A stretch of 26,731 nt of DNA from UBA3537 sp965658025 (GCA_965658025.1 CBFHQL010000021.1:1-26731), one strand, 5' to 3'; shown: positions 1 to 8,521, counted from the first letter of the stretch. The notes: generated by a model not told the origin, from the sequence alone. Translations and numbers: made by a program.

Positions 1-768
1 TACAGTAGCTTTGTTACTCTTGTACATTGCAATTTCCAAATATCCGGAAGAATTAAACACCACCAATCCTCGTCCTTCATCATTGCGTTTATTGATGGGA
101 ATATTGAAATCCACTATATCTGAATAGCGTTGATGAATGGTTTTAAATTTGTGATTTCGTGCAGAAATTTCGAATCGTCTCCCTTTTTGTTGCGCTTCAA
201 AAAATGATTTTTTTATGTTGGTGATTACATTGTCGTAGCGGTCTATAAAAATGACGTTTCCAATCAGTTGATTACTGTCACTGGCTACAAAAGGAGTAAT
301 GTTTTTTATGGGCTTTACGGCTTCAATCGCTTTTCCAATAACTTCGAGGGTTCCACCTCGTGCAATATGGGCTGCAACTTTTACAAAAACGTCAAGTACA
401 GGAAAGCTCCCCACAATTTTGTCGTGAATATTGATTTCTACAATTTGATCGGGATTAATTTCATTACAAATCATACTCAAAATCCCATTATTGGCACACA
501 CAAAATAATGTCCGTCTAACAGCATAGCGAGATGTGTATTTTCTGGATTGAGCTCAGAATCGACGCCAATCACATGGATAGTTCCTTTTGGAAAACTATT
601 AAAGGCATTTTGAATGACATATGCGGCTTCCATCACACTAAAAGGGGAGATGTTGTGTGATATATCTACAATAGTGGCCTCTGGAATTTCGGAGTACAAT
701 GCGCCCTTTACCGCACCAACAAAGTGTGCTTTCATTCCAAAATCAGTAGTGAGCGTTATGATGGCCAT
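1..768 (-). CDS. SAM hydroxide adenosyltransferase (DUF62) family protein, 3' end cut by window
   Basis: Reading from the ATG at 768 gives 256 residues without a stop to the window edge, close to full length for this family (about 270-280), so only the C-terminal tail is missing. The N-terminal family signature TLTTDFG (residues 5-11) is clear. Further family motifs are IGVD (67-70), ANNGIL (92-97) and IDRYDNVITNI in the C-terminal domain. Characterised DUF62 enzymes hydrolyse S-adenosylmethionine to adenosine and methionine, and chlorinases and fluorinases belong to the same superfamily. The Asp of the family Asp-Arg-His triad aligns with D70, but N77 stands where Arg is expected and P123 where His is expected, so catalysis is doubtful. 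The gene is divergent from phoH and has its own promoter candidates. Family assignment is firm; enzymatic activity is not. Confidence 0.88.
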   Translation of the reverse strand, partial: MAIITLTTDFGMKAHFVGAVKGALYSEIPEATIVDISHNISPFSVMEAAYVIQNAFNSFPKGTIHVIGVDSELNPENTHLAMLLDGHYFVCANNGILSMICNEINPDQIVEINIHDKIVGSFPVLDVFVKVAAHIARGGTLEVIGKAIEAVKPIKNITPFVASDSNQLIGNVIFIDRYDNVITNIKKSFFEAQQKGRRFEISARNHKFKTIHQRYSDIVDFNIPINKRNDEGRGLVVFNSSGYLEIAMYKSNKATV

Positions 769-790
769 TAATTGTGAACTGTTGCTGTGT

Positions 791-833
791 TAAAAATAGT
801 CAAAAAATGCAGTTCATATGCAATACAAACCTA
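791..833 (-). promoter_or_regulatory. Promoter candidates for the DUF62 gene
   Basis: Two Bacteroidota-type -7 elements read on the minus strand. TAGGTTTG (complement of 826-833) matches TAnnTTTG perfectly but has no TTG at the usual distance. TATTTTTA (complement of 791-798) has one mismatch but is preceded by TTG (complement of 821-823) at 22 nt, within the 17-23 nt seen for -33/-7 pairs. Either would give a short leader before the ATG at 768. Confidence 0.4.
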
Positions 834-899
834 CATAAATTTTTGTTTTTAAATTTTATTAACACCACTAAATAATTAACCAAAAATGTTAGTACATTT

Positions 900-1901
900 A
901 TGATGATTTTAAAGACTAAACGTTTCACCCTAAAAAGCGATACACATTTGAATGAACTTGTTTTAGAATTAGAGGAAATTACACCAAAAGAGTTTTTTGG
1001 TATTCAAAATAAAAACATTGAACTCCTTAAACGGTACTTTCCAAAACTAAAAATTGTAGCCAGAGGCAACAAAATTACGGCCTTTGGCGATGAAGAATTA
1101 CTAGAAGAATTTGACAAACGCATGGAAATGCTTTTTAGTCATTTCGGGACCTACAACAAATTGGATGAAAACATGATTGAGCGTGTGCTTACAAGCGATT
1201 CTGAAGAAGACTACACCACTTCAAATGAAAGTGGTCAAGTGATTTTGCATGGCGTGAATGGGCGTTTGATCAAAGCACAAACAAGCAATCAACGAAAATT
1301 AGTGGATGCAGTTCGTCAGAACGATATGGTTTTTGCCATTGGTCCTGCTGGAACTGGAAAAACCTACACTGGTGTAGCTTTGGCTGTTAAAGCGCTAAAA
1401 AACAAAGAAGTTAAGCGCATAATTCTCACACGACCAGCTGTTGAAGCTGGAGAAAACCTTGGTTTTCTTCCTGGTGATTTGAAAGAGAAATTAGACCCTT
1501 ATATGCAACCGCTGTACGATGCCTTACGCGATATGATTCCACATGAGAAGTTAGATAATTATATAGAAAAGGGCATCATTCAAATAGCACCTTTGGCCTT
1601 TATGCGTGGGCGAACCTTGGACAACGCCTTTGTGATTCTGGACGAAGGACAAAATACGACTCATGCCCAAATGAAAATGTTTTTGACTCGAATGGGAAAA
1701 AACGCAAAATTTTTACTCACAGGAGACCCTGGGCAAATTGATTTGCCTCGCCGCGTCATCTCTGGATTAAAAGAAGCATTGCTGATTTTGAAAGAAATTA
1801 AAGGCGTTGGAATGGTTTTTTTAGACGACAAAGATGTGATACGTCACAAATTGGTCAAAAAAGTAATTGATGCATATAAAAACATTGAGAATAGAGATTA
1901 A
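900..1901 (+). CDS. phoH: PhoH family P-loop ATPase
   Basis: The 333-residue product has Walker A GPAGTGKT (148-155) and Walker B VILDEGQN (245-252). The stretch ALKNKEVKRIILTRPAVEAG and the motif LTGDPGQIDLP (273-283) are standard for PhoH-like ATPases, a family related to SF1 helicases and linked to RNA metabolism and, in some bacteria, phosphate stress. The N-terminal 125 residues form the domain that precedes the ATPase core in chromosomal PhoH proteins. ATG codons at 900 and 903 are both possible; 900 is used here. TACATTTA (893-900), a near-match to the -7 consensus, overlaps the start codon and is too close to serve a leadered mRNA, so the promoter is unresolved. purC follows after 8 nt and is probably co-transcribed. 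The family is certain, the cellular role much less so. Confidence 0.95.
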   Translation: MMILKTKRFTLKSDTHLNELVLELEEITPKEFFGIQNKNIELLKRYFPKLKIVARGNKITAFGDEELLEEFDKRMEMLFSHFGTYNKLDENMIERVLTSDSEEDYTTSNESGQVILHGVNGRLIKAQTSNQRKLVDAVRQNDMVFAIGPAGTGKTYTGVALAVKALKNKEVKRIILTRPAVEAGENLGFLPGDLKEKLDPYMQPLYDALRDMIPHEKLDNYIEKGIIQIAPLAFMRGRTLDNAFVILDEGQNTTHAQMKMFLTRMGKNAKFLLTGDPGQIDLPRRVISGLKEALLILKEIKGVGMVFLDDKDVIRHKLVKKVIDAYKNIENRD

Positions 1902-1909
1902 TATAATTT

Positions 1910-2857
1910 ATGAATACCATTACAGCAACTGATTTTAATTTCCCTGATCAAAAGAGTGTTTACAAGGGCAAAGTTCGCGAAGTGTACACTATTAATGATG
2001 ATGTGTTGGTGATGATCGCCACAGACCGCCTTTCTGCATTTGATGTGGTGATGCCCAAAGGAATTCCATACAAAGGTCAGATTTTAAATCAAATTGCTAC
2101 AAAAATGATGAAAGCCACCGAGGATTTAGTTCCGAATTGGTTGTTGGCTACTCCAGACCCCAATGTTGCTGTAGGCCATTTGTGCACCCCTTTTAAAGTC
2201 GAGATGGTTATCCGTGGCTACATGTCAGGTCATGCGGCCAGAGAATACAAAGCAGGAAAACGAATACTTTGTGGCGTACCAATGCCTGATGGCATGTCTG
2301 AAAATGATGCTTTTGAAACGCCCATTATTACCCCAGCAACAAAGGCAGAAATGGGTGATCATGATGAAGATATTTCTCGAGAAGATATTTTGGCAAAAGG
2401 TATTGTCTCTGAAGAAGATTATCTCGTTTTGGAAGATTATACGCGCAAACTATTTCAGCGGGGTAGCGAAATTGCTGCTGCACAAGGGCTTATTCTTGTA
2501 GATACCAAATATGAATTTGGAAAAACTAAAGATGGAACTATCGTTTTAATTGATGAAATTCACACCCCTGATTCTTCTCGCTATTTCTATGCTGATGGTT
2601 ATGCAGAGCGACAACAAAAAGGGGAGCCCCAAAAGCAACTCTCCAAAGAATTTGTACGTCAATGGCTCATACAAAATGATTTTCAAGGATTGGAAGGGCA
2701 AAACGTTCCGTTTATGAGTGATGAGTACATCGAAACCGTAAGCAACAGATACATCGAACTTTACGAAAAGATTACAGGCGACACCTTTGAAAAAGGAGAT
2801 TTATCTGATATTCACGCACGTATTGAATCTAATGTACTTAGTTATCTTTCTTCGTAA
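1910..2857 (+). CDS. purC: Phosphoribosylaminoimidazole-succinocarboxamide synthase (SAICAR synthetase)
   Basis: This cytosolic enzyme of de novo purine synthesis joins CAIR and aspartate using ATP to give SAICAR. The 315-residue protein has the nucleotide-binding start YKGKVREVY (18-26), the segment MVIRGYMSGHAAREY (99-113), and the two PurC signatures LVDTKYEFG (196-204) and LIDEIHTPDSSRYF (213-226). It is the longer form (about 300 residues or more) rather than the roughly 240-residue E. coli form. It lies 8 nt after phoH. Its 3' end overlaps the convergent membrane acyltransferase gene by 20 nt. Start, stop and motifs all agree, so the assignment is secure. Confidence 0.97.
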   Translation: MNTITATDFNFPDQKSVYKGKVREVYTINDDVLVMIATDRLSAFDVVMPKGIPYKGQILNQIATKMMKATEDLVPNWLLATPDPNVAVGHLCTPFKVEMVIRGYMSGHAAREYKAGKRILCGVPMPDGMSENDAFETPIITPATKAEMGDHDEDISREDILAKGIVSEEDYLVLEDYTRKLFQRGSEIAAAQGLILVDTKYEFGKTKDGTIVLIDEIHTPDSSRYFYADGYAERQQKGEPQKQLSKEFVRQWLIQNDFQGLEGQNVPFMSDEYIETVSNRYIELYEKITGDTFEKGDLSDIHARIESNVLSYLSS

Positions 2858-3947
2858 AGCGAAGTCTGATTTTGTGTACTGCTGATCGAAGTTTTGCATA
2901 AACAAAAGTATTGGCTTTAATCCTGTAAATAGCAATCAAACTTACTACACTAAGAAAGGTAATTGCCCCAAAAATAGCTTCGGTTGGATTTAAATTTTTC
3001 CCTAAAATTCGATTTAATCCCCAACCTGTAAAACTTCCATAGAGCACAATAAAATGAATGACATAAATAGAAAGTGTCTTCTGACCGATTTTTAGAATTA
3101 GCGTATTTTTTAGGAGGGCTTCAAAAGCATAGAAAAGCCCAAAAATTACCAAAACATTCCCCAATCTAATGAACAAATAATTGAAATTTGCAACGTCATC
3201 AATAAGTTGAATACCAGTACCTTTATAAATCCAGTGTAAGAAGTTGGTGGAGCCATTCACCAAAAACAGTCCAACAATTAAAAATCCAGCAATGATGGTG
3301 TTTTTAAACTTTGGACGATTTAGATAACTATAAAATAAGGTGGCAATAAATGCTCCATAGGCCATATAACCAAACCATGGCATAATGGTAAAAATAGATC
3401 CATTTGCTTTCGTTAAATAATTAGCAAAAAATAAGGGGATATCTGTTGCTGTATATGTTCTATATAAAGGTTCTGATATGAAAATTAAAGTCCCAATTAC
3501 AATCATAAATAACGAAAAAAGTTTATGATTTTGACCTATTAATTTATAACAAAGTACAATCAACAACAGCGACAATCCAATGCATTGCAATACATCAATA
3601 ACCATAAAATAAGTCCCAAAATGACCTGAAAACCATCTAAAAATAGGTATCCGTAAGGCATAGCCAATACCAATGAGCATAACCCCACGAACAAGCCCCT
3701 TTTTGATGCGCTCCTGAGAAGTCCCTTTGTCGCGCGCTTTCATCAATAAATAGGTAAAAATGAGTCCTGAAATTGTGAAAAAAGTAGGCGCAGTAATTCC
3801 TCTAAAATATTGCCAAATACGGAAGGCAATGTTGGTGGTATCACGAAACTCTACCGCCAACAGCGTGTCTATAAAGTGCCCCTGTAGCATCATAAGAATA
3901 GCAAAGGCACGAACAGCATCAATGAAGTATATACGGTTGGTTTTCAA
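2838..3947 (-). CDS. Multi-pass membrane acyltransferase, DUF1624/HGSNAT-like
   Basis: The 369-residue product is very hydrophobic, with roughly ten predicted transmembrane helices. It begins with IYFIDAVRAFAILMMLQGHFID (residues 6-27), which is characteristic of the DUF1624 / heparan-alpha-glucosaminide N-acetyltransferase catalytic family and of the related acyltransferase-3 proteins. H24 in this first helix is the position of the conserved histidine. Such proteins move acetyl or other acyl groups across the inner membrane onto extracytoplasmic sugars. The substrate here cannot be read from the sequence and no polysaccharide genes are adjacent. The C-terminus ends in a basic cytoplasmic tail (KLRSAVHKIRLRFTKKDN). 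The last 20 nt overlap purC on the opposite strand. A -7 element lies just upstream of the ATG at 3947. Confidence 0.85.
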   Translation of the reverse strand: MKTNRIYFIDAVRAFAILMMLQGHFIDTLLAVEFRDTTNIAFRIWQYFRGITAPTFFTISGLIFTYLLMKARDKGTSQERIKKGLVRGVMLIGIGYALRIPIFRWFSGHFGTYFMVIDVLQCIGLSLLLIVLCYKLIGQNHKLFSLFMIVIGTLIFISEPLYRTYTATDIPLFFANYLTKANGSIFTIMPWFGYMAYGAFIATLFYSYLNRPKFKNTIIAGFLIVGLFLVNGSTNFLHWIYKGTGIQLIDDVANFNYLFIRLGNVLVIFGLFYAFEALLKNTLILKIGQKTLSIYVIHFIVLYGSFTGWGLNRILGKNLNPTEAIFGAITFLSVVSLIAIYRIKANTFVYAKLRSAVHKIRLRFTKKDN

Positions 3948-3963
3948 AGATTATAATTTAATA

Positions 3964-3971
3964 CAAAGGTA
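3964..3971 (-). promoter_or_regulatory. -7 element for the membrane acyltransferase gene
   Basis: The complement of this stretch is TACCTTTG, an exact match to the Bacteroidota -7 consensus TAnnTTTG. It lies 16 nt upstream of the ATG at 3947, giving a very short leader. No TTG is present at the usual -33 distance. Confidence 0.5.
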
Positions 3972-4053
3972 GTCTTTTAGAGGTTATTTTGATAAAATTC
4001 CGAATAGAACCTATTTTAAATAATATGTTTAAATTAGACGAAAATTATTGTTC

Positions 4054-5958
4054 ATGAACAACTTCTTGCTAAAACATAATGCGGATTACCAAGCTGCTTA
4101 CACATCATCAATTAATAATCCTGAACAGTTTTGGGGTAATCTAGCAAAGGAAAACTTCCAATGGAAAAAGCCGTGGCACAATGTATTAGACTTTGATTTT
4201 TCAATTCCTAAAATCAGTTGGTTTGAAGGTGCTCAGTTGAACATAACAGAAAATTGTATAGACCGTCACCTCGAAACCAATCCAGATAAAACAGCGATTA
4301 TATTTGAACCCAATGACCCAAATGAAAAAGCCGAACACATCAGCTATAAAGAATTGCATTATCGTGTAAATAAATTTGCAAATGTGTTGAAATCAAAAGG
4401 GATTAAAAAAGGGGATCGGGTTTGTATATATCTACCCATGATCCCAGAGCTGGCCATTTCTGTTTTGGCTTGTGCGCGTATTGGCGCTATTCATTCCGTT
4501 GTCTTTGCTGGCTTTTCTGCCAATGCATTAGCGACGAGAATCAACGATTGTGATTGTAGTATGGTACTGACAAGTGATGGAAGTTTTCGTGGTGCAAAAA
4601 CCATAAATTTAAAAGGAATTGTGGATGAAGCTTTAATTTCATGCCCTAATGTAAAAAGTGTTTTAGTCGCCAAGCGTATTCAATCAGAAATCGAAATGAA
4701 AGAAGGCCGAGATGAATGGCTTCAACCGCTTTTGGATGAGGCTTCAATGGAATGTGAAGCGACAACAATGGATGCCGAAGATCCGCTTTTTATTCTTTAT
4801 ACTTCTGGATCCACAGGCAAACCAAAAGGAATGGTGCATACCACTGCGGGGTATATGGTTTATACAGCGTATACATTTAAAAACATTTTTCAATACCAAG
4901 ATCAAGATGTTTATTGGTGTACTGCCGATATCGGTTGGATTACAGGACATAGTTATATTGTTTATGGTCCTTTGCTTAATGGGGCAACCACTGTTATGTT
5001 TGAAGGCGTACCGAGTTATCCAAATTTCGGACGTTTTTGGGAAATTGTTGAAAAACACAAAATCAATCAATTTTATACAGCACCAACAGCGATTCGTGCT
5101 TTGGCTAAACAAGATTTGAATTTTGTTGAATCTTATAACTTATCATCGCTAAAGGTCATTGGTACCGTTGGCGAACCCATAAACGATGAAGCTTGGCAGT
5201 GGTACAACATGCATGTTGGACAAAACAGATGTCCTATTGTCGATACGTGGTGGCAAACTGAAACGGGCGGTATTCTTATCAGTCCAATTCCAAATTGTTT
5301 CGATGGAAAACCAACCTATGCTACACTTCCATTTGTTGGGGTACAACCAGCACTCATGGACGAGCAAGGCAATGAAATAACAACACCTAAAGCCGAGGGG
5401 CGATTGTGTATAAAATTTCCATGGCCATCGATGGCGCGAACCATTTGGGGAAATCATCAACGGTACAAAGACACGTATTTTTCTGCATACGAAAATTGTT
5501 ATTTTACGGGTGATGGAGCGCTTAGAGAAACCAATGGCCACTATAGAATTACAGGCCGTGTAGACGATGTGATCATTGTTTCTGGGCATAACCTAGGAAC
5601 TGCACCTATAGAAGATGCAATAAACGAGCATGAATTGGTTGCTGAATCGGCAATCGTTGGTTTTGCCCATCCCATAAAAGGAAATGCATTGTATGGCTTT
5701 ATTACCTTAAAATCTGATACCAAAAATACAGATCAATTGAAATCTGAAATCAATCAATTGATTACAAATCAAATAGGGCCAATTGCAAAATTGGATAAAA
5801 TGCAATTTACAAGTGGTTTGCCAAAAACACGTTCGGGTAAAATTATGCGGCGTATTTTAAGAAAAATAGCCAATAACGATACTTCAAATCTTGGCGACAT
5901 CAGTACTTTACTCAATCCTGAAGTGGTTCAAGATATTATGAATAACGCCAATTTTTAA
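4054..5958 (+). CDS. acs: Acetyl-CoA synthetase (acetate--CoA ligase, AMP-forming)
   Basis: The enzyme activates acetate to acetyl-CoA through acetyl-AMP in the cytosol. The open frame reaches back to a TTG at 4048, but the ATG at 4054 is the more likely start and gives 634 residues, close to the usual size of about 650. Visible motifs are the P-loop YTSGSTGKPKG (about 249-259), the core DTWWQTETGG, the hinge region GRVDDVIIVSGHNLGTAPIE, and the C-terminal PKTRSGKIMRRILRK. The lysine in SGKIMRR (about K596) is the catalytic lysine whose acetylation silences Acs in other bacteria. The N-terminal substrate-binding region (NPEQFWGN...W) also fits Acs. A related propionyl-CoA synthetase is less likely given the length and the WWQTETGG context. 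The gene stands alone; its neighbours on both sides are on the other strand. Confidence 0.93.
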   Translation: MNNFLLKHNADYQAAYTSSINNPEQFWGNLAKENFQWKKPWHNVLDFDFSIPKISWFEGAQLNITENCIDRHLETNPDKTAIIFEPNDPNEKAEHISYKELHYRVNKFANVLKSKGIKKGDRVCIYLPMIPELAISVLACARIGAIHSVVFAGFSANALATRINDCDCSMVLTSDGSFRGAKTINLKGIVDEALISCPNVKSVLVAKRIQSEIEMKEGRDEWLQPLLDEASMECEATTMDAEDPLFILYTSGSTGKPKGMVHTTAGYMVYTAYTFKNIFQYQDQDVYWCTADIGWITGHSYIVYGPLLNGATTVMFEGVPSYPNFGRFWEIVEKHKINQFYTAPTAIRALAKQDLNFVESYNLSSLKVIGTVGEPINDEAWQWYNMHVGQNRCPIVDTWWQTETGGILISPIPNCFDGKPTYATLPFVGVQPALMDEQGNEITTPKAEGRLCIKFPWPSMARTIWGNHQRYKDTYFSAYENCYFTGDGALRETNGHYRITGRVDDVIIVSGHNLGTAPIEDAINEHELVAESAIVGFAHPIKGNALYGFITLKSDTKNTDQLKSEINQLITNQIGPIAKLDKMQFTSGLPKTRSGKIMRRILRKIANNDTSNLGDISTLLNPEVVQDIMNNANF

Positions 5959-6003
5959 AAATCAATGGTTCACATTAAACCCATCAGATTGGTAAACGTA
6001 TTT

Positions 6004-6555
6004 TTACTGGGTTAGTTTAAGAACTTCATTCATCACAAAGGCATAGTAACTCATATCTGCGGGGACAATGCTCAATTCCGTATGTTTTTGTTGCATGCAA
6101 GTATGAATTTCATCAAAAGTAAATAGACGCACAGCGTCCACTTCTTCTTTTTGAATTTGTAAGTTTTGAGCATTTGTTTTTAGTTCTGACAAAAACACAT
6201 GTTGGAATTCACAATCTGTAATTCCATTTGGGAATTTATTTACGTTTTTGCGTACATCTATACGATGTAAGTCTGTTGCCTTAAGCGTCAGTCCAATTTC
6301 TTCTTTGACTTCTCGTAATGCACCTTCAATAATGGATTCACCAGCCGCCACATGACCCGCTACTGAAACATCCCAAAGGTTTGGAAAGGTTTGCTTGTTT
6401 GCCCCTCGTTTTTGTAACAATAGAGTAGGAGTAGGCGTATAAAACCAAACATGCACCGTTGGATGAAATAAGCCTTTTTGGTGCGCTTCATCTTTTTTAC
6501 AAACACGTCCAGTTGGGGTGCCGTTTTGGTCCCAAACATCAAGAAATTCTTCCAC
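6004..6555 (-). CDS. Nudix hydrolase, IPP-isomerase-like subgroup
   Basis: The 183-residue protein has a perfect Nudix box GX5EX7REUXEEXGU at residues 67-89, starting GHVAAGE and ending REVKEEIGL, which binds the divalent metal for diphosphate hydrolysis. The N-terminus (EEFLDVWDQNGTPTGRVCKKDEAHQKGLFHPTVHVW, residues 2-37) is typical of the Nudix group related to isopentenyl-diphosphate isomerase, often annotated YfcD-like. The substrate cannot be predicted. The start lies 2 nt downstream of the stop of the M42 peptidase gene, so the two are almost certainly one transcript. The convergent acs gene ends 45 nt away. Confidence 0.9.
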   Translation of the reverse strand: MEEFLDVWDQNGTPTGRVCKKDEAHQKGLFHPTVHVWFYTPTPTLLLQKRGANKQTFPNLWDVSVAGHVAAGESIIEGALREVKEEIGLTLKATDLHRIDVRKNVNKFPNGITDCEFQHVFLSELKTNAQNLQIQKEEVDAVRLFTFDEIHTCMQQKHTELSIVPADMSYYAFVMNEVLKLTQ

Positions 6556-6557
6556 GA

Positions 6558-7646
6558 TTAATCAAAATAACTAAATGTTTCCCCTGATTTGATATTTAGC
6601 AGCGTTTCATAAATCATGCGAATAACATTTTCAACATCTTTGCGGTGCACCATTTCTACGGTGGTATGCATGTAGCGTAGCGGCAAAGAAATGAGCGCCG
6701 AAGCTACCCCGCCATTGCTGTATGCAAAAGCATCGGTATCTGTGCCCGTAGCTCTGGAGAGTGCTGCTCTTTGAAAAGGAATCTTATTGGCTTCAGCAGT
6801 TTCTGTAATGAGGTCTCTCAATTTTTGTTGTACCGCAGGAGCATAAGCAATAACAGGGCCGTCACCCATCTTGCAATGTCCTTGTTTCTTTTTATTAATC
6901 ATCGGGGTGGTAGTGTCGTGTGTTACGTCGGTTACAATCGCAACATTAGGTTGGATAGTGTGTGTAATCATTTGTGCACCACGAAGTCCAATTTCTTCTT
7001 GAACAGAATTTGTGATGTACAATCCAAAAGGTAGTGTTTTTTTGTTTTCATGGAGTAATCGAGCAACTTGTGCAATCATAAATCCACCCATGCGGTTGTC
7101 TAATGCACGACAAACAAAATGATCTTTGTTAAGGATATGAAATTCATCAGGATAGGTAATGACACATCCAACATGAACGCCTAATTTTTCTACATCTTCT
7201 TTTTTTTGACATCCAACATCAATAAAAATATTATCGGGTTTTGGCGCTTGTTCTTTGGCTAAAGTACGCGTGTGTATGGCTGGCCAACCAAATACCCCTT
7301 TCACAATCCCATTTTTGGTGTGAATATTGACAACTTTACTGGGTGCAATTTGATGATCGCTACCTCCATTTCGAATGACATAAATCAAACCATCATCAGA
7401 AATATAGTTAACATACCAAGAAATTTCATCGGCATGCCCTTCAATTACAACTTTAAATTTTGCTTCTGGGTTGATTACCCCTACAGCAGTACCATAAGTA
7501 TCGGTTATAAATGTATCTACATAGGGTTTCAAATAGTCCATCCACAATTTTTGACCATCCCATTCATATCCAGTAGGCGCGGCATTGTTGAGATAGGATT
7601 CTAAAAAATCAAGTGCTTTTTGGTCTAAAATTTTTTGTTTTGCCAT
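6558..7646 (-). CDS. M42 family metallo-aminopeptidase
   Basis: The 362-residue protein has all the dinuclear zinc site and catalytic residues of the M42 (TET aminopeptidase / glutamyl aminopeptidase) family. H71 lies in EGHADE, D183 in RALDNRMGG, the pair E217-E218 in QEEIGLRGA, D240 in TDVTHDT, and H327 in RYMHTTVEM. Spacing agrees with characterised M42 enzymes, in which the first of the paired glutamates is the catalytic base. These enzymes are cytosolic and usually assemble as dodecamers that trim peptides from the N-terminus. No signal peptide is present. The Nudix hydrolase follows 2 nt downstream. Upstream, TATTTTTA (complement of 7663-7670) is an imperfect -7 candidate. Confidence 0.93.
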   Translation of the reverse strand: MAKQKILDQKALDFLESYLNNAAPTGYEWDGQKLWMDYLKPYVDTFITDTYGTAVGVINPEAKFKVVIEGHADEISWYVNYISDDGLIYVIRNGGSDHQIAPSKVVNIHTKNGIVKGVFGWPAIHTRTLAKEQAPKPDNIFIDVGCQKKEDVEKLGVHVGCVITYPDEFHILNKDHFVCRALDNRMGGFMIAQVARLLHENKKTLPFGLYITNSVQEEIGLRGAQMITHTIQPNVAIVTDVTHDTTTPMINKKKQGHCKMGDGPVIAYAPAVQQKLRDLITETAEANKIPFQRAALSRATGTDTDAFAYSNGGVASALISLPLRYMHTTVEMVHRKDVENVIRMIYETLLNIKSGETFSYFD

Positions 7647-7713
7647 GGTTTAAAATTTTGGTTAAAAATAACAAATAACAATGATTTTAAGTCATGAAAT
7701 AGCGCATATTTTT

Positions 7714-7721
7714 TAACTTTG
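7714..7721 (+). promoter_or_regulatory. -7 element for the DUF4294 gene
   Basis: TAACTTTG is an exact match to TAnnTTTG and lies 18 nt before the ATG at 7740. It overlaps an in-frame TTG (7719-7721), which argues against that TTG as the start. No TTG sits at -33 spacing. Confidence 0.5.
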
Positions 7722-7739
7722 AGTTCAATTAGGGCAACA

Positions 7740-8414
7740 ATGAAATACGTTGGAATTATTTATTTATTTGGACTTTTGACAAGTTGGGGACAATCTCCAT
7801 TAAGGGCCACGGATTCAATTACTGAAAAGTATCTGATGATTGTCGGTGATACCATCGCTAATCAATCGATTTCACTGGACGAAGTAGTTATTTTGCCACG
7901 CTTACGTCTAAAAACTAAAGAAGATCGCAGACGTTATTTGATTTTACAACGCAAAACATTAAAAGTGTATCCCTATGCAAAGTTGGCAGCAGAACGTTTA
8001 GAGACCCTCAATAAGCGAATGGCAAATGTAAAAAGTAAGAGAAAGCGAAAATTATATACACGAAGAGTACAAAAATTTGTTGAAGATGAATTTTCAGAAA
8101 AATTAAAGAAATTTACCATTACGGAAGGGCAAATCCTTATTAAGCTCATCCACCGGCAAACTGGAGAAACTGCTTTTGATTTGATAACAGAGCTTCGCAG
8201 TGGTTGGAGAGCATTTTGGTACAACAATACCGCTAAGTTGTTCAATATGTCACTCAAAATTCCGTTTGATCCTGAAACTGTAGAAGAAGACTTTTTAATT
8301 GAAGATATTTTACAGCGCCAGTTCCAAAAAGGTAACTTGGAATACCAAAAAGCGCACAAAACCTTCGATTTGTACGTTTTAAACAAGCTTTGGAGGCCCA
8401 AAAAAGCGCAATAA
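7740..8414 (+). CDS. DUF4294 domain-containing exported protein
   Basis: The 224-residue protein begins MKYVGIIYLFGLLTSWGQS, a short signal-peptide-like segment, and is then strongly basic, with a Lys/Arg cluster at about residues 98-109. The body (DEVVILPRLRLKTKEDRRRYLILQRKTLKVYPYAK and onward) matches the DUF4294 family, known to me only from Bacteroidota and without an established function. The conserved stretch LIKLIHRQTGETAFDLITELRSGWRAFWYN (about 133-162) is the family core. The ATG at 7740 is preferred over an upstream in-frame TTG because that TTG lies inside the -7 element. The likely location is the periplasm or cell envelope. The gene is monocistronic, divergent from the M42 peptidase, and may be terminated by the hairpin at 8615-8659. 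Confidence 0.85.
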   Translation: MKYVGIIYLFGLLTSWGQSPLRATDSITEKYLMIVGDTIANQSISLDEVVILPRLRLKTKEDRRRYLILQRKTLKVYPYAKLAAERLETLNKRMANVKSKRKRKLYTRRVQKFVEDEFSEKLKKFTITEGQILIKLIHRQTGETAFDLITELRSGWRAFWYNNTAKLFNMSLKIPFDPETVEEDFLIEDILQRQFQKGNLEYQKAHKTFDLYVLNKLWRPKKAQ

Positions 8415-8446
8415 TTGACCTTTTTTTAGCAAAATTTTCCCACTTA

Positions 8447-8481
8447 TTACGTCAAATGGCCATTTGTTACGTCAAATGGCC
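8447..8481. repeat. Two 15-bp direct repeats with a 14-bp palindrome between them
   Basis: TTACGTCAAATGGCC occurs at 8447-8461 and again at 8467-8481, a 20-bp period. The right end of the first copy and the linker form the perfect palindrome CAAATGGCCATTTG (8453-8466). The element sits in the 246-bp intergenic region after DUF4294. It resembles a binding site for a dimeric or tandem DNA-binding protein, but no regulator is identified. Confidence 0.6.
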
Positions 8482-8521
8482 GCTCATTACATGGTGCTTT
8501 ATTATGTGGTTTGAATGTTTG

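Noticed and set aside
268..519. 83-residue open frame on the plus strand
   Set aside because: It is antisense to the DUF62 gene, whose minus-strand translation matches its family throughout.
4744..5589. Long antisense open frames (122 and 146 residues) inside acs
   Set aside because: They mirror the acs coding frame, are rich in Cys, Trp and Ile in a non-protein-like pattern, and match no family.
6360..6542. 60-residue minus-strand open frame inside the Nudix gene
   Set aside because: It is a different frame of the same strand; the Nudix frame carries the full Nudix box and correct length.
8447..8481. CRISPR array
   Set aside because: There are only two 15-bp copies separated by 5 bp; no spacer-length gaps and no cas genes in the window.
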